A DNA stretch of 64,000 bases from positions 868,001 through 932,000 of the forward strand of contig NZ_BMNE01000001.1 of NCBI RefSeq assembly GCF_014646295.1, in the 5' to 3' direction. The notes under the pieces were generated by a model, which had not been told where the DNA came from, made no database searches, and saw only the letters and a list, made by a program, of their open reading frames with translations. A program made the translations under genes and the position numbers. Numbering within the stretch: the stretch's first letter is position 1; every line of letters begins with the position of its first letter. Of the stretch, positions 26,707-35,730 are shown piece by piece. This DNA is from Nocardia rhizosphaerihabitans. Its GTDB lineage: Bacteria > Actinomycetota > Actinomycetes > Mycobacteriales > Mycobacteriaceae.

Positions 26707-28209
26707 TCACGAATGCCGACGACCGCAGGGGCAAGACGATGTCGCGTGGCGCGGATGCATGGCGCGCACGCTGCGGGGACGCGGGATAGACCGATCGAGG
26801 CCACGACCGGGTGCGGGCAATCCGGCGCGGAACAGGCCGTAGGTGATCCGCCGCTGCACGACGGACTCCAGTTCGTCCCGGAGCGGACCGTCGCGCAACT
26901 GCGCGTCCGGACCGAGCAGGCCTTCGACGACGGCCAGCGCACCGGCGGTGTCGCCGTGGTCCAATCGTTCGCGAATGCCGGCGAGCCGGTCAGGACGACG
27001 ATGCGCCTGGTCGATGACCTGCAGGCAGGGCAGCGGGGTGCCGGTCAGGGCAACCAGCAGTTCCTCGCGCCGGATTTCGGCCGGGTCGTGGTCCAGTGCG
27101 GCGAGCACCCCGTTCACCAACCCGATCCGATGTTGCGCACCCCGGCATTCCACGATCCGCGGATTGCCTGCGCCCGCGGTGGTTCCGGGTACATCGGCCG
27201 ACGAGCAGGCCGGGTCGAGCGCCGCGGCCACCAGGGGATGGAGCCGATCCGCGGAGATCGCACCGGCACGGAGCAACATCAGGTCGGGAAGTACCCAGGT
27301 CGCGGCGTCGGGCAGGACCGGCAGTGCGGATACTGCGCCTCGCGAGTAGTTCTGCGCGATCCGCGGCACCGGCTCGGCGGCGGCCCCGCTCAGCGACTCG
27401 GACGGATCCCCGTCGGTATTCAGGTCTAGGACCACCCGCTGCCGGGCGCCGTAGCGCACGAGAACCGAGCCGGCGTGCGACTGCTCGGCGCGCAGCAGAA
27501 TTGCCGCTTCGGCCGCCCAGCGGTCGACAGCACAACCCCGCGACATCAGGGTGGTGAGCGCCGCATCGTTGGTGGTGAATTCCACTGCACCGGTACGCAT
27601 CTGCTCCGCGTCGGCGTTGCTCGCGGCCCAGTCCGCTACGCCGGAACGCCTCCGCAGCTCGGCTGTTCTGCGTGCGTCCCACAGGTGGCGGTGCAGGTCC
27701 AACCGGAAACGGCGGTTGGGCCGGGGATGTGGGTGCGGGCTCGTCCCGGATCCGTCCCAGAGCGCGAGGCTGATCCGCTGACCGGCATCAGCCCAGGCCG
27801 GTGGAGTACGAACCACCAGGTCTACGAAACCTGCTGTACCACTGCGGATTCCGTCGTCGCTGTAGCGGGCCAGCACCATCGTCAGGCCGGGCCGGAGCAA
27901 TCCGTCGGGCGCGACACGGGGCAGGTGCCAGCGCAACAGGTCCGGCGCCAGATGACGCAGGTCTGCCCGCACGCGCGCGGCGAGTTCGGAGCCATGGGTC
28001 CGTGCCAGCGCACGAAGATCGAACTCGACGTCGACATGAGCGGCCGCGCACGCCCCGGCCCAGTCCCCGACACGGCGCCGGGTGGTCGCGATGTCGATCA
28101 TGCTGGGCGGCACCGCGAACTCGCGCACGCGCAACCAGAAGGAAAGACGGGAATCGTCCCCGCGATCGAGCGGGAGAGAAGCCGGTGCGATGACCGGCGA
28201 GGGGCTCAA
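26707..28209 (-). CDS. Uncharacterised protein of the MoxR-VWA cluster
   Basis: About 500 aa, no domain that I recognise. It has RLSFWLRVREFAVPPSMI near the N terminus, a long Arg/Ala/Leu-rich helical body (ALARTHGSELAARVRADLRHLAPDLLRWHLPRVAPDGLLRPGLT) and a low-complexity basic end (SRSVRAMHPRHATSSCPCGRRHS-like). It is first of three genes on one strand with MoxR and the VWA protein, 154 bp before the MoxR start, and probably belongs to the same system. The start is uncertain: the TTG at 28209 follows the predicted transcription start, while the ATG at 28101 would drop FWLRVREF. Confidence 0.6.
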   Translation of the reverse strand: MSPSPVIAPASLPLDRGDDSRLSFWLRVREFAVPPSMIDIATTRRRVGDWAGACAAAHVDVEFDLRALARTHGSELAARVRADLRHLAPDLLRWHLPRVAPDGLLRPGLTMVLARYSDDGIRSGTAGFVDLVVRTPPAWADAGQRISLALWDGSGTSPHPHPRPNRRFRLDLHRHLWDARRTAELRRRSGVADWAASNADAEQMRTGAVEFTTNDAALTTLMSRGCAVDRWAAEAAILLRAEQSHAGSVLVRYGARQRVVLDLNTDGDPSESLSGAAAEPVPRIAQNYSRGAVSALPVLPDAATWVLPDLMLLRAGAISADRLHPLVAAALDPACSSADVPGTTAGAGNPRIVECRGAQHRIGLVNGVLAALDHDPAEIRREELLVALTGTPLPCLQVIDQAHRRPDRLAGIRERLDHGDTAGALAVVEGLLGPDAQLRDGPLRDELESVVQRRITYGLFRAGLPAPGRGLDRSIPRPRSVRAMHPRHATSSCPCGRRHS

Positions 28210-28253
28210 CGGCCCGGGCGCAGAACGCCCTTTCGACGAGAAGTCATGCGCCA

Positions 28254-28282
28254 AGTATGCACAATGATCAACTACCCGACAA
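28254..28282 (-). promoter_or_regulatory. Promoter of the MoxR-VWA cluster
   Basis: Minus strand TTGTCG (28277-28282), 17-bp spacer, CATACT (28254-28259). Predicted transcription start near 28247, downstream of the gap terminator. This supports separate expression from gap. Confidence 0.5.
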
Positions 28283-28307
28283 GCGCCGGCGTTCGGCCTA
28301 CGACAGC

Positions 28308-28340
28308 AGATGGCGCCCGACCAGAGGTCAGGCGCCATCT
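28308..28340 (-). terminator. Terminator of gap
   Basis: Hairpin AGATGGCGCC (28308-28317) pairing with GGCGCCATCT (28331-28340), extended inside by GACC/GGTC, 22 nt past the gap stop codon. Confidence 0.8.
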
Positions 28341-28362
28341 CGCTCGAATGTCGCTGTGCTGG

Positions 28363-29844
28363 TTACCCCGCGTCGGCAGCGGCCAGCTCACGCGGCTCGG
28401 ACTGGGCGCCGACCTGCGGATAGGTCGGGTACTCGATGCCCGAGATGTACTGCACCGTCCGCACCACCTGGCACGAGTAGCCGAATTCGTTGTCGTACCA
28501 GACGTACAGAATCGCGGTGTCACCCTCGACGATCGTGGCGTTGGCGTCGATGATCGACGCCGCGCGCGACCCGATGAAGTCGCTGGAGACCACATCGTTG
28601 GCGGCGGTGTAGTCGAGGTTGCGGCTCAACGGGCCCGCCAGCGAGACCTGACGCAGGTAGGCGAGCACGTCCTCCTTCGTCGTCTCCTGCTCGAGCTGCA
28701 GGTTCAAGATCGCGACCGACACGTCGGGCGTAGGCACGCGGATCGAGTTGCCGGTGATCTTGGCCTTGAAGTCCGGCATCGCCTTCGCCACGGCGGAGGC
28801 GGCGCCGGTCTCGGTGAGCACCAGGTTGAACGGCGCGGACCGGCCACGACGGTCGGCCTTGTGGTAGTTGTCGAGCAGGTTCTGGTCGTTGGTGAACGAG
28901 TGCACCGTCTCCACGTGCCCGCGCAGGATGCCGTACTCGTCGTCCATGGCCTTGAGCGGCGGCACGATCGCGTTGGTGGTGCACGAGGCGCAGGAGAAGA
29001 TCTGCTGCGTCAGGTCCAGGCTGCGGTGGTTGACGCCGTGCACGATGTTGGGGACGTCGCCCTTGCCCGGCGCGGTGAGCACGACCTTCGCGATGCCGGG
29101 GCGCAGGTGCTGGGACAGTCCGTCACGGTCACGCCAGCGACCGGTGTTGTCGATCAGGATCGCGTTGTCGATGCCGTAGTCGGTGTAGTCGATCGTCGTC
29201 GGGTCATCGCTGTAGATGAACTTGATGACGTTGCCGTTCGCGGTGAGCGTGTTGTTGTCCACGTCGACCTTGATGGTGCCGTTGAAGTGGCCGTGCACCG
29301 AGTCCCGGCGCAGCAGCGAGGCGCGCTTGGCCAGATCGTCGTCGCCGCCCTTGCGCACCACCACGGCGCGCAGTCGCAGCCCGTTGCCGGATCCCGCCTT
29401 CTCGATGAGCAGCCGGGTGACCAGGCGACCGATGCGGCCGAAGCCGTAGAGGACGACATCGCGCGGGCCCTGCGGCTCGGCCTTGTTGCCGCCGATCACC
29501 TCGGCCAGCACCGCCGCGGTGAACTCCGGGATCGACAGGCCGCGGTCATCGGCGCGATAGGTCATCACCAGCTGACCGAGGTCGATCTTGCACGGCCCCA
29601 GATCCAGCTCGCTGAGCACCTGCAGGAACGGCAGGGTCTCGTCGACGGACAGTTCCTCACCGGCGATCTGCCTGGCGAAACGGTGCGTCCGCAGGATGCT
29701 GATCACCGACTTGTTCACCAGCGACCGGCTGTGCAGCAGGATTGTCACACCCTTCGCGCGGTACAGCGTGCCGATGATCGGGATCATCGCCTCGGCAGCG
29801 GCTTCCTGAGCATTCCAGCGGTCAAGTTGTTCGGTGGTCAACAC
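28363..29844 (-). CDS. gap: Glyceraldehyde-3-phosphate dehydrogenase, long form
   Basis: 493 aa, against about 335 aa for the glycolytic enzyme. The first 125 residues are an extra domain (TTEQLDRWNAQEAAAEAMIP... SVDETLPFLQVLSELDLG) before the Rossmann fold (VVLYGFGRIGRLVTRLL). The catalytic cysteine is in SCASCTTNAI (about residue 290) with the partner His further on (HSFTNDQN). This long GAPDH subfamily occurs in actinobacteria and other bacteria; its cofactor and direction of use are not certain. ATG start at 29844. Stands alone, with its own terminator. Confidence 0.92.
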   Translation of the reverse strand: MLTTEQLDRWNAQEAAAEAMIPIIGTLYRAKGVTILLHSRSLVNKSVISILRTHRFARQIAGEELSVDETLPFLQVLSELDLGPCKIDLGQLVMTYRADDRGLSIPEFTAAVLAEVIGGNKAEPQGPRDVVLYGFGRIGRLVTRLLIEKAGSGNGLRLRAVVVRKGGDDDLAKRASLLRRDSVHGHFNGTIKVDVDNNTLTANGNVIKFIYSDDPTTIDYTDYGIDNAILIDNTGRWRDRDGLSQHLRPGIAKVVLTAPGKGDVPNIVHGVNHRSLDLTQQIFSCASCTTNAIVPPLKAMDDEYGILRGHVETVHSFTNDQNLLDNYHKADRRGRSAPFNLVLTETGAASAVAKAMPDFKAKITGNSIRVPTPDVSVAILNLQLEQETTKEDVLAYLRQVSLAGPLSRNLDYTAANDVVSSDFIGSRAASIIDANATIVEGDTAILYVWYDNEFGYSCQVVRTVQYISGIEYPTYPQVGAQSEPRELAAADAG

Positions 29845-30039
29845 ACGTCCTCAGGTTTCCTCGATAGGTAGTCGCCATCGATGCTAAAGACGCCCGCGAT
29901 ATCACCGAGACCGGCTCCCCACCAGTGAGGTGCGGGACACGTCGGGTCAGGTCCGAGCACTACTATGGGCGCCAGCAGCGCGGTGTACCGACGCCATGTC
30001 ACCGCGACCGGTGGGCGGACGTTCACAGCGAGGTGGAGC

Positions 30040-31182
30040 ATGCGATTCACCGCAGCGCTTTCGGTGGCAACCGCGGTCGTGATGTCGGTGTGCGTGTCAT
30101 GCGCCCCGCAACCTGTGCGATTTCCCAGCGCTGCGCTCGAGACCGATCTGAACCAGCTCGTCCGGGACGGCAACGTGCCCGGAGCACAGCTGGTGGCGAC
30201 CGACGGCGACCACGAGATCCAGCTCGACGGCGGGTTCGGTGACCTCACCACCGAGACACCGTTCCCTGATGCGGCGCGCGTGCGGATAGCCAGCAATACC
30301 AAAACCTTCGTCGCGGCCGTCGTCATGCAGCTGGTCGGCGAAGGCCGCGCGGCACTCGACGTCGCGGTGGAGCACTATCTCCCGGGGATGGTCACCGGTC
30401 CCGGCGGTGACGGAAGCTGGATCACCGTGCGCCAGTTGCTCAGCCACACCAGCGGCATACCCGACTATCTGCCGTTGCTCCGGCTGAGCTCCGAGGCGGA
30501 TCTGCGGCGATCACGCCCCGTCGACGAGTTGATCGCCATGGCGCTGGCCCGTCCGGCGATGTTCGAACCGGGTACGGAGTTCGGCTATTCGAATACCAAC
30601 TATCTGCTGCTCGGGCAGGTAGTCGAGCGCATCACCGGTGCGTCGATCGCGGACGAAGTCACCGGACGGGTGATCCGCCCGCTCGGCCTCACAGAAACCT
30701 ACTGGCCGAATTACCCTGCGGAACAAGCGATTCGCGAACCGCATCCCAGGGCATATCATTACTTCGACGACGAGCGCGTAGACGTCACCGATATCGACCC
30801 CAACTGGGGACTGCCGGATGGGGCCATGGTGTCGAGTGGCCGTGATCTGAACCGGTTCTTCACCGCGCTGGTCTCCGGCAGGCTGGTACCGGCGGCCGAG
30901 TTCGCCGAGATGACCAAGACCGTTGCCGTCCACCTCCCCGGAATCACCGGTGTCGGCCTCGGACTGTTTCGGCGGACGACCAGCTGCGGGCTGGAGGTGT
31001 GGGGCCACAACGGCGCCATCTACGGTTTCTCGGTGCTAGTCGCCGCGACCGCGACCAGCGCCGTGACGATCAGCTTCAACCAGATGCCACGCCTGGCCGA
31101 CGCCGCCCGATTCGAGCCTGCCGTGCTCGTCGACAAGGCGCTGTGCGCGCTGAACGATCAGCCGACGCCGAGCCGGCGATGA
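30040..31182 (+). CDS. Serine hydrolase of the beta-lactamase/DD-peptidase fold, lipoprotein
   Basis: 380 aa. A signal peptide (MRFTAALSVATAVVMSVCVSCAP, possible lipobox VSC) precedes a class C-type serine hydrolase domain: SNTK (SxxK, about residue 88), YSN (YxN, about 185) and HNG near the end (in place of KTG/HxG). The family includes D-aminopeptidases, esterases and EstB-like enzymes; the substrate is unknown. ATG 30040 has AGGTGGAG just upstream. It converges on the GYD gene with 3 bp between stops. Confidence 0.83.
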   Translation: MRFTAALSVATAVVMSVCVSCAPQPVRFPSAALETDLNQLVRDGNVPGAQLVATDGDHEIQLDGGFGDLTTETPFPDAARVRIASNTKTFVAAVVMQLVGEGRAALDVAVEHYLPGMVTGPGGDGSWITVRQLLSHTSGIPDYLPLLRLSSEADLRRSRPVDELIAMALARPAMFEPGTEFGYSNTNYLLLGQVVERITGASIADEVTGRVIRPLGLTETYWPNYPAEQAIREPHPRAYHYFDDERVDVTDIDPNWGLPDGAMVSSGRDLNRFFTALVSGRLVPAAEFAEMTKTVAVHLPGITGVGLGLFRRTTSCGLEVWGHNGAIYGFSVLVAATATSAVTISFNQMPRLADAARFEPAVLVDKALCALNDQPTPSRR

Positions 31183-31185
31183 CAG

Positions 31186-31503
31186 CTATGCCGGCGGCCG
31201 ATAGGTGACTTCCAACGCCACGGCCTCGTCGATCTGCGCAGGCGTCAGCAACCCGACAGTGTGCGAAACCGCAGCACCGGCGGCGGCTGTCCGAATCGCG
31301 AGCGCCGCGGCGGCGACATCGTCCGGGACATCGCCGATGACGAACAGATCATCCTCGCCGAACGCGAAATAGCAGGCTTCCACCTGTCCACCCACGCTCT
31401 CGACCATCTCCGTGATCGCCGCTTGACGCGCACTGCCACCCTGCGCGAGGAGCCCAGTCGCCCCTTCCTGGAGATAGCTGACCCGCCACATGTATTTGGG
31501 CAT
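31186..31503 (-). CDS. GYD-domain protein
   Basis: 105 aa, a complete GYD-domain protein (MPKYMWRVSYLQEGATGLLAQGGSARQAAITEMVESVGG... YFAFGEDDLFVIGDVPD). Small ferredoxin-fold-like proteins of unknown function. ATG start with AGGAGG 9 nt upstream. Convergent with the serine hydrolase. Confidence 0.85.
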   Translation of the reverse strand: MPKYMWRVSYLQEGATGLLAQGGSARQAAITEMVESVGGQVEACYFAFGEDDLFVIGDVPDDVAAAALAIRTAAAGAAVSHTVGLLTPAQIDEAVALEVTYRPPA

Positions 31504-31701
31504 ACCTACCAACCTCCTCAGCTGAGACGATCTCGGCGAGACCGAGCCTAGGGCCCCACCGCCCCCGAATTCGCTCGGCAGGAACGCTGTCGTCGCAATG
31601 ATGCGCCACTGCAACTGCGGCGATATCTGAAGAGCTCTCCGGCGCCGGGACAGCGGCGCAGTTCACCCGTTTCAGGTGAGGCCGACCGATATTCGACCAC
31701 C

Positions 31702-31707
31702 TAGCGT
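31702..31707 (+). promoter_or_regulatory. Leaderless -10 box for the DUF1254/DUF1214 gene
   Basis: TAGCGT, 7 nt, then ATG at 31715. Typical leaderless spacing; no Shine-Dalgarno site is present before this ATG. Confidence 0.45.
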
Positions 31708-31714
31708 GACCGGG

Positions 31715-33100
31715 ATGACTGCACCGCAGGACATCCGCGGGGGTTTTCCGCATAGCCAGGCTGTGCGTCGCGCCTATGACGAACTCGATTACAACCGGGC
31801 ACTGGCGATGTATCGGTTCTTCTATCCCACCGTCTCGCTGGAAGCGACCTGGCGCGGAAATCTCAGCGCGGGGGCAGTGCCGAACACCGTGATGGCGCTG
31901 CTGGTCGGCACCCCGGACCAGTACGTGTTCACGGCCAACTCCGACACCCCGTACTCCGGACTCACCGTCGACCTGTCCGCCGGACCGATGGTCGTGGAGA
32001 TACCGCCCGGCACCCTCATGGGCACGGCCAACGACCTCAACCAGCTCTGGGTCCTCGACCTGGGCTTGCCCGGCCCCGCCGGCGACGCCGGGGGTAAGCA
32101 CCTGCTGCTGCCACCCGGCTACGCCGGTCCGGTCCCCGAGGGATATTTCCCGGGTACCGCCACGACCAACCGGGTCCTTGTCCTCGTGCGCGCACTGCCC
32201 CACGGCACCGACGTCGACGCAGCGATCGCACTGATGCAGCAGGTCAAGGTGTATCCGCTGGGCGCCGATGCCGAGTCGAATCCGGTGGACTGGGTCGATC
32301 TGTCGGTGCAGCAGGGCCTGGACTTCTCGCCCGTGCGCTGGGAGGACAACCTCGACTACTGGCGAGTCCTGCACGAGATCCTGCAGACCGAACCGCCCAA
32401 CCCCGCCTACCGCTACCAGTACGGGGAACTCGCTGCCCTCGGCATCGTGCGCGACGCCCCGTTCTACCCCGACCGGCGGATGACGGCCATCCTCACCGAT
32501 GCCGCCAGGCGCGGTCACCTGCACCTGTGCGCGCAGTCGTTCGCCGACCGCCGCCCGGACCGGATCGTGTGGCCGGACAGCCGGTGGGAGTGGGCCGTGC
32601 TGTGCCCGGAGAACGGCACCTTCGACACCGACGGCTACACCGACCTGTACGCGCGGGAGAAATGGTTCTACCAAGCCCAGATCGCATCCCCCGCCATGTT
32701 CGCCCGCGAACCCGGCGCGGGATCGCTGTACTGGCTCGGCCTGCGCGACTCCGCGGGCGCCTACCTGGAGGGCGCCGGCTACTACAGCCTCACCGTGCCG
32801 CAGCCGGTCCCGGCGAGTCTGTTCTGGTCCATCACCGTCTACGACGCGCGCACCCGCAGCGAACTGAGAGCGCCACAGAACCGAGCCGCCCTGCGCTCGC
32901 TGTACGAACTCGCCGACATCGACACCACCGCCCCGCTCACCCTCTACTTCGGGCCGACCCCACCACCGAACACCCCGCCCGATCGCTGGGTCCAAACCAT
33001 CCCGGGCACAGGCTGGTTCACCTACTTCCGCATCTACGGACCCACCGGCCCAGCCTTCGACGGCACCTGGCAGCTACCGGACTTCCACCGTCACGGATGA
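31715..33100 (+). CDS. DUF1254/DUF1214-domain protein
   Basis: 461 aa. The N-terminal half matches the DUF1254 pattern (NTVMALLVGTPDQYVFTANSDTPYSGLTVDL) and the C-terminal half DUF1214 (YYSLTVPQPVPASLFWSITVYDARTRSELR, RWVQTIPGTGWFTYFRIYGP). No signal peptide is visible, though many relatives are exported. Function unknown for the family. ATG 31715 (MTAPQDIRGG) is supported by the leaderless box. It faces the flavin dehydrogenase gene tail to tail. Confidence 0.86.
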   Translation: MTAPQDIRGGFPHSQAVRRAYDELDYNRALAMYRFFYPTVSLEATWRGNLSAGAVPNTVMALLVGTPDQYVFTANSDTPYSGLTVDLSAGPMVVEIPPGTLMGTANDLNQLWVLDLGLPGPAGDAGGKHLLLPPGYAGPVPEGYFPGTATTNRVLVLVRALPHGTDVDAAIALMQQVKVYPLGADAESNPVDWVDLSVQQGLDFSPVRWEDNLDYWRVLHEILQTEPPNPAYRYQYGELAALGIVRDAPFYPDRRMTAILTDAARRGHLHLCAQSFADRRPDRIVWPDSRWEWAVLCPENGTFDTDGYTDLYAREKWFYQAQIASPAMFAREPGAGSLYWLGLRDSAGAYLEGAGYYSLTVPQPVPASLFWSITVYDARTRSELRAPQNRAALRSLYELADIDTTAPLTLYFGPTPPPNTPPDRWVQTIPGTGWFTYFRIYGPTGPAFDGTWQLPDFHRHG

Positions 33101-33151
33101 CCTCGTCCCGACGAACCGCTCCGTCGGCGGCATCGCTGTCTCCGGCGCCGC

Positions 33152-34822
33152 TCAGAGACTGTCGGCGATCGCACGACCGGCGGCACGACCGGAGAAGATG
33201 CAGCCGCCGAGGAAGGTGCCCTCCAGCGCGTTGTATCCGTGCACTCCACCACCGCCGAAGCCCGCCGCTTCACCCGCCGCATACAGCCCGGTGATGACGT
33301 TGCCGTCGGCGTCGAGAGCGCGCGAGCCGAGGTCGGTTTGGATACCGCCGAGGGTTTTGCGGGTCAGCACATGGAGCTTGACGCCGATCAGCGGACCCGC
33401 CGCCGGGTCGAGGATGCGATGGGGTGCGGCGGTCCGCATCAGCTTGTCGCCGAGGTAGCGGCGGGAGTTGTGGATGCCCTGGATCTGGGCGTCCTTGCTG
33501 AAAGCGTTGCCCACCTGGAGATCTCGGGACCGAATCTGCGCACGGAGGCGGTCGGGATCGAGCAGCGGCTCGTCGGTCAGTGTGTTCATCTTCGCCACGA
33601 GGTCGTCGATCGTGTCGGCGACCACGAAGTCGGCGCCGTGTCGCTTGAAGGCTTCGACCGGCCCGGGTGCGTGTTTACCGAAGACCCGCTCGGTCACGAT
33701 CGCCTTCCGGTTCTTCGTGGTGATGTCGGGATTCTGCTCGGAACCGGAGAGGGCGAACTCCTTGGCGATGATGCGCTGGGTGGTGACGAACCAGGAGTGG
33801 TCGTGCGGGGCGAGTTCGGGGGTGGTGCGCAGGTAGCGCAAGGTGCCGAGGGTGTCGTAGCCGGGAAGATACGGTTCGGGCAGGCGCCGTCCGAGGGCGT
33901 CGAACCACATCGAGGAGGGGCCGGGCAGGATCCGGATGGCGTGGCCGGGCCAGATCGGGGCCCAGTTCTGGATGCCCTCGGTGTAGTGCCACATGCGGTC
34001 GCGGTTGACCAGCCGGACGCCGGCGTCGGCGGCGATGTCTAGCATGCGGCCGTCGACGTAGGCGGGGACACCGGTGATCATGGTCGCCGGTGGCGTGCCC
34101 ATCCGTTCCGGCCAGTGCCTGCGCACGATGTCGTGGTTGCCGCCGATCCCGCCCGTGGCGAGAACGACTGCGCCTGCGGACAATTCGAACTCCTCCAGCA
34201 CGTCGCGGTTGGACGGCGCGCCTCGTTCGGCGTCGTCGTCGGCAAGGACCGCGCCGCGCACGCCGGTGACCGCGCCGTCGGTGAAGACCAGCTCGTCGAC
34301 GCGGTGCCGGTGCCGGAAGGTCACCAGCCCCGTGTCCGCGGCCCGCAGCGCCGACTCCGTGAACGGCGCAACGACACCGGTTCCCGTGCCCCAGGTGACA
34401 TGGAATCGGGGCACCGAGTTGCCGTGTCCGTCGGAACGCAGGTCACCGCGCTCGGCCCAGCCCACCGACGGCAGGAACCGGAGTCCCAGTTCGTGCAGGT
34501 ACGAGCGCTTCTCCCCCGCCGCGAACTCGACGTACGCGCGCGCCCATTTCGCCGCCCACACGTCCTCGTCGTCGAGCCGGTCGAAACCCGCGCTGCCCGA
34601 CCAGTCGTTCCAGGCCAGCTCGAGCGAGTCCCGGACGCCGAGACGGCGCTGCTCGGGGCTGTCTACCAGGAACAGCCCGCCGAAGGACCAGAAGGCCTGG
34701 CCGCCGAGATTGGCGGCGTTCTCCTGATCGACAACGAGCACGCGCTTGCCACGGCGGGTCAGCTCATGTGTTGCGACAAGCCCGGCCAGACCTGCGCCCA
34801 CCACGATGACATCGGCATCCAT
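33152..34822 (-). CDS. FAD-binding dehydrogenase (KstD/fumarate reductase-like)
   Basis: 556 aa flavoprotein. The dinucleotide fold is VIVVGAGLAGLVATHELTRRGKRVLVVDQE; the C-terminal FAD segment is GLYAAGEAAGFGGGGVHGYNALEG. It resembles the actinobacterial FAD-binding dehydrogenases related to 3-ketosteroid delta-1-dehydrogenase and Rv0785; steroid activity is not shown here. ATG 34822 has GGAGGT 7 nt upstream. It is divergent from a TetR gene with a 94-bp spacer that carries a direct repeat, so TetR control is likely. Confidence 0.85.
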   Translation of the reverse strand: MDADVIVVGAGLAGLVATHELTRRGKRVLVVDQENAANLGGQAFWSFGGLFLVDSPEQRRLGVRDSLELAWNDWSGSAGFDRLDDEDVWAAKWARAYVEFAAGEKRSYLHELGLRFLPSVGWAERGDLRSDGHGNSVPRFHVTWGTGTGVVAPFTESALRAADTGLVTFRHRHRVDELVFTDGAVTGVRGAVLADDDAERGAPSNRDVLEEFELSAGAVVLATGGIGGNHDIVRRHWPERMGTPPATMITGVPAYVDGRMLDIAADAGVRLVNRDRMWHYTEGIQNWAPIWPGHAIRILPGPSSMWFDALGRRLPEPYLPGYDTLGTLRYLRTTPELAPHDHSWFVTTQRIIAKEFALSGSEQNPDITTKNRKAIVTERVFGKHAPGPVEAFKRHGADFVVADTIDDLVAKMNTLTDEPLLDPDRLRAQIRSRDLQVGNAFSKDAQIQGIHNSRRYLGDKLMRTAAPHRILDPAAGPLIGVKLHVLTRKTLGGIQTDLGSRALDADGNVITGLYAAGEAAGFGGGGVHGYNALEGTFLGGCIFSGRAAGRAIADSL

Positions 34823-34868
34823 CCGGACGACCTCCACTTCCCACTGAGCACTCCAGAGAATTCAATCC

Positions 34869-34895
34869 TGCATCCGATACACTAATGCATCCGAT
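34869..34895. promoter_or_regulatory. Direct repeat in the TetR/flavin dehydrogenase intergenic region
   Basis: TGCATCCGAT occurs twice exactly (34869-34878 and 34886-34895), 17 bp apart, upstream of both divergent starts. Candidate binding site for the TetR regulator at 34917-35573. Confidence 0.5.
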
Positions 34896-34904
34896 TCGAG
34901 CCGG

Positions 34905-34910
34905 TATCCT
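34905..34910 (+). promoter_or_regulatory. Leaderless -10 box of the TetR gene
   Basis: TATCCT, 6 nt, then the GTG at 34917. It sits just past the direct repeat, so a repressor on the repeat would block it. Confidence 0.45.
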
Positions 34911-34916
34911 ACTCGG

Positions 34917-35573
34917 GTGAACTCGCCCCACTCGACCGAATCCGTGACGCCGACCGCTGCCGCCGGGAGCCCCGTCAAAGCGCCGCGCATCACGCGTCGC
35001 CGCGCGGAGACCAGGGCGCGCCTGCTCGATGCCGCGTTCCGGGTGTTCGCCGAGAAGGGGTTCGGCGCGGTGCGCATCGACGACGTCTGCGGCGCGGCCG
35101 GATATACGCGCGGCGCGTTCTACTCCCAGTTCGACAGTCTCGAAGAGCTGTTCTTCGTCCTCTACGACCAGCGCGCCACACTGATCAACGAGCAGGTGCG
35201 CGCCGCTCTCGACGCCGTCGCGGACCCGACGGACCTCGAATCGTTCGTCGACCGGCTCTCGGCGACACTGCTTCTCGATCGCGACTGGCTGCTGGTGAAG
35301 ACCGACTTCCTCACCCACGCCGCGCGCAGGCCGGAGACCGCCGCGCGGCTGATCACCCATCGCGCGCAGCTGCGATCGGCCCTCGAAGCCAAGCTCGCCG
35401 AGAGCAAGTTCAGCCTGCCCGCGGAGCTGGGCTCGATCGGCGAGGCGGCGCGCGCGGTCATTGCCGCCTACGACGGCGTCACCGTGCAGCTGCTGCTCGA
35501 CAACGATCAGCCGGCAGCCCGAGCGTGGTTGGCCCGGCTGATACGTCAGCTCGGAGTGGCCGGACGGACCTAG
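34917..35573 (+). CDS. TetR-family transcriptional regulator
   Basis: 218 aa. The N-terminal helix-turn-helix is RRRAETRARLLDAAFRVFAEKGFGAVRIDDVCGAAGYTRGAFYSQFDSLEELF (residues about 27-80); the C-terminal ligand/dimer domain is helical. GTG start supported by the leaderless -10. Probably represses itself and the divergent flavin dehydrogenase. Confidence 0.92.
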   Translation: MNSPHSTESVTPTAAAGSPVKAPRITRRRAETRARLLDAAFRVFAEKGFGAVRIDDVCGAAGYTRGAFYSQFDSLEELFFVLYDQRATLINEQVRAALDAVADPTDLESFVDRLSATLLLDRDWLLVKTDFLTHAARRPETAARLITHRAQLRSALEAKLAESKFSLPAELGSIGEAARAVIAAYDGVTVQLLLDNDQPAARAWLARLIRQLGVAGRT

Positions 35574-35730
35574 AGGTGCCCGAGCAATCGTGGCACCGCG
35601 AACAGCCCGGACTCGATGTCGTTGTCACCGATCGACATCGCCCGACACCCGATGTAGAGAACGCCCCGTGCGGTTCGTCGTCCTGGTAGAGAGGGGTAAT
35701 CGGCCCCTCACATCGAGGAAGGTGTGCGCC

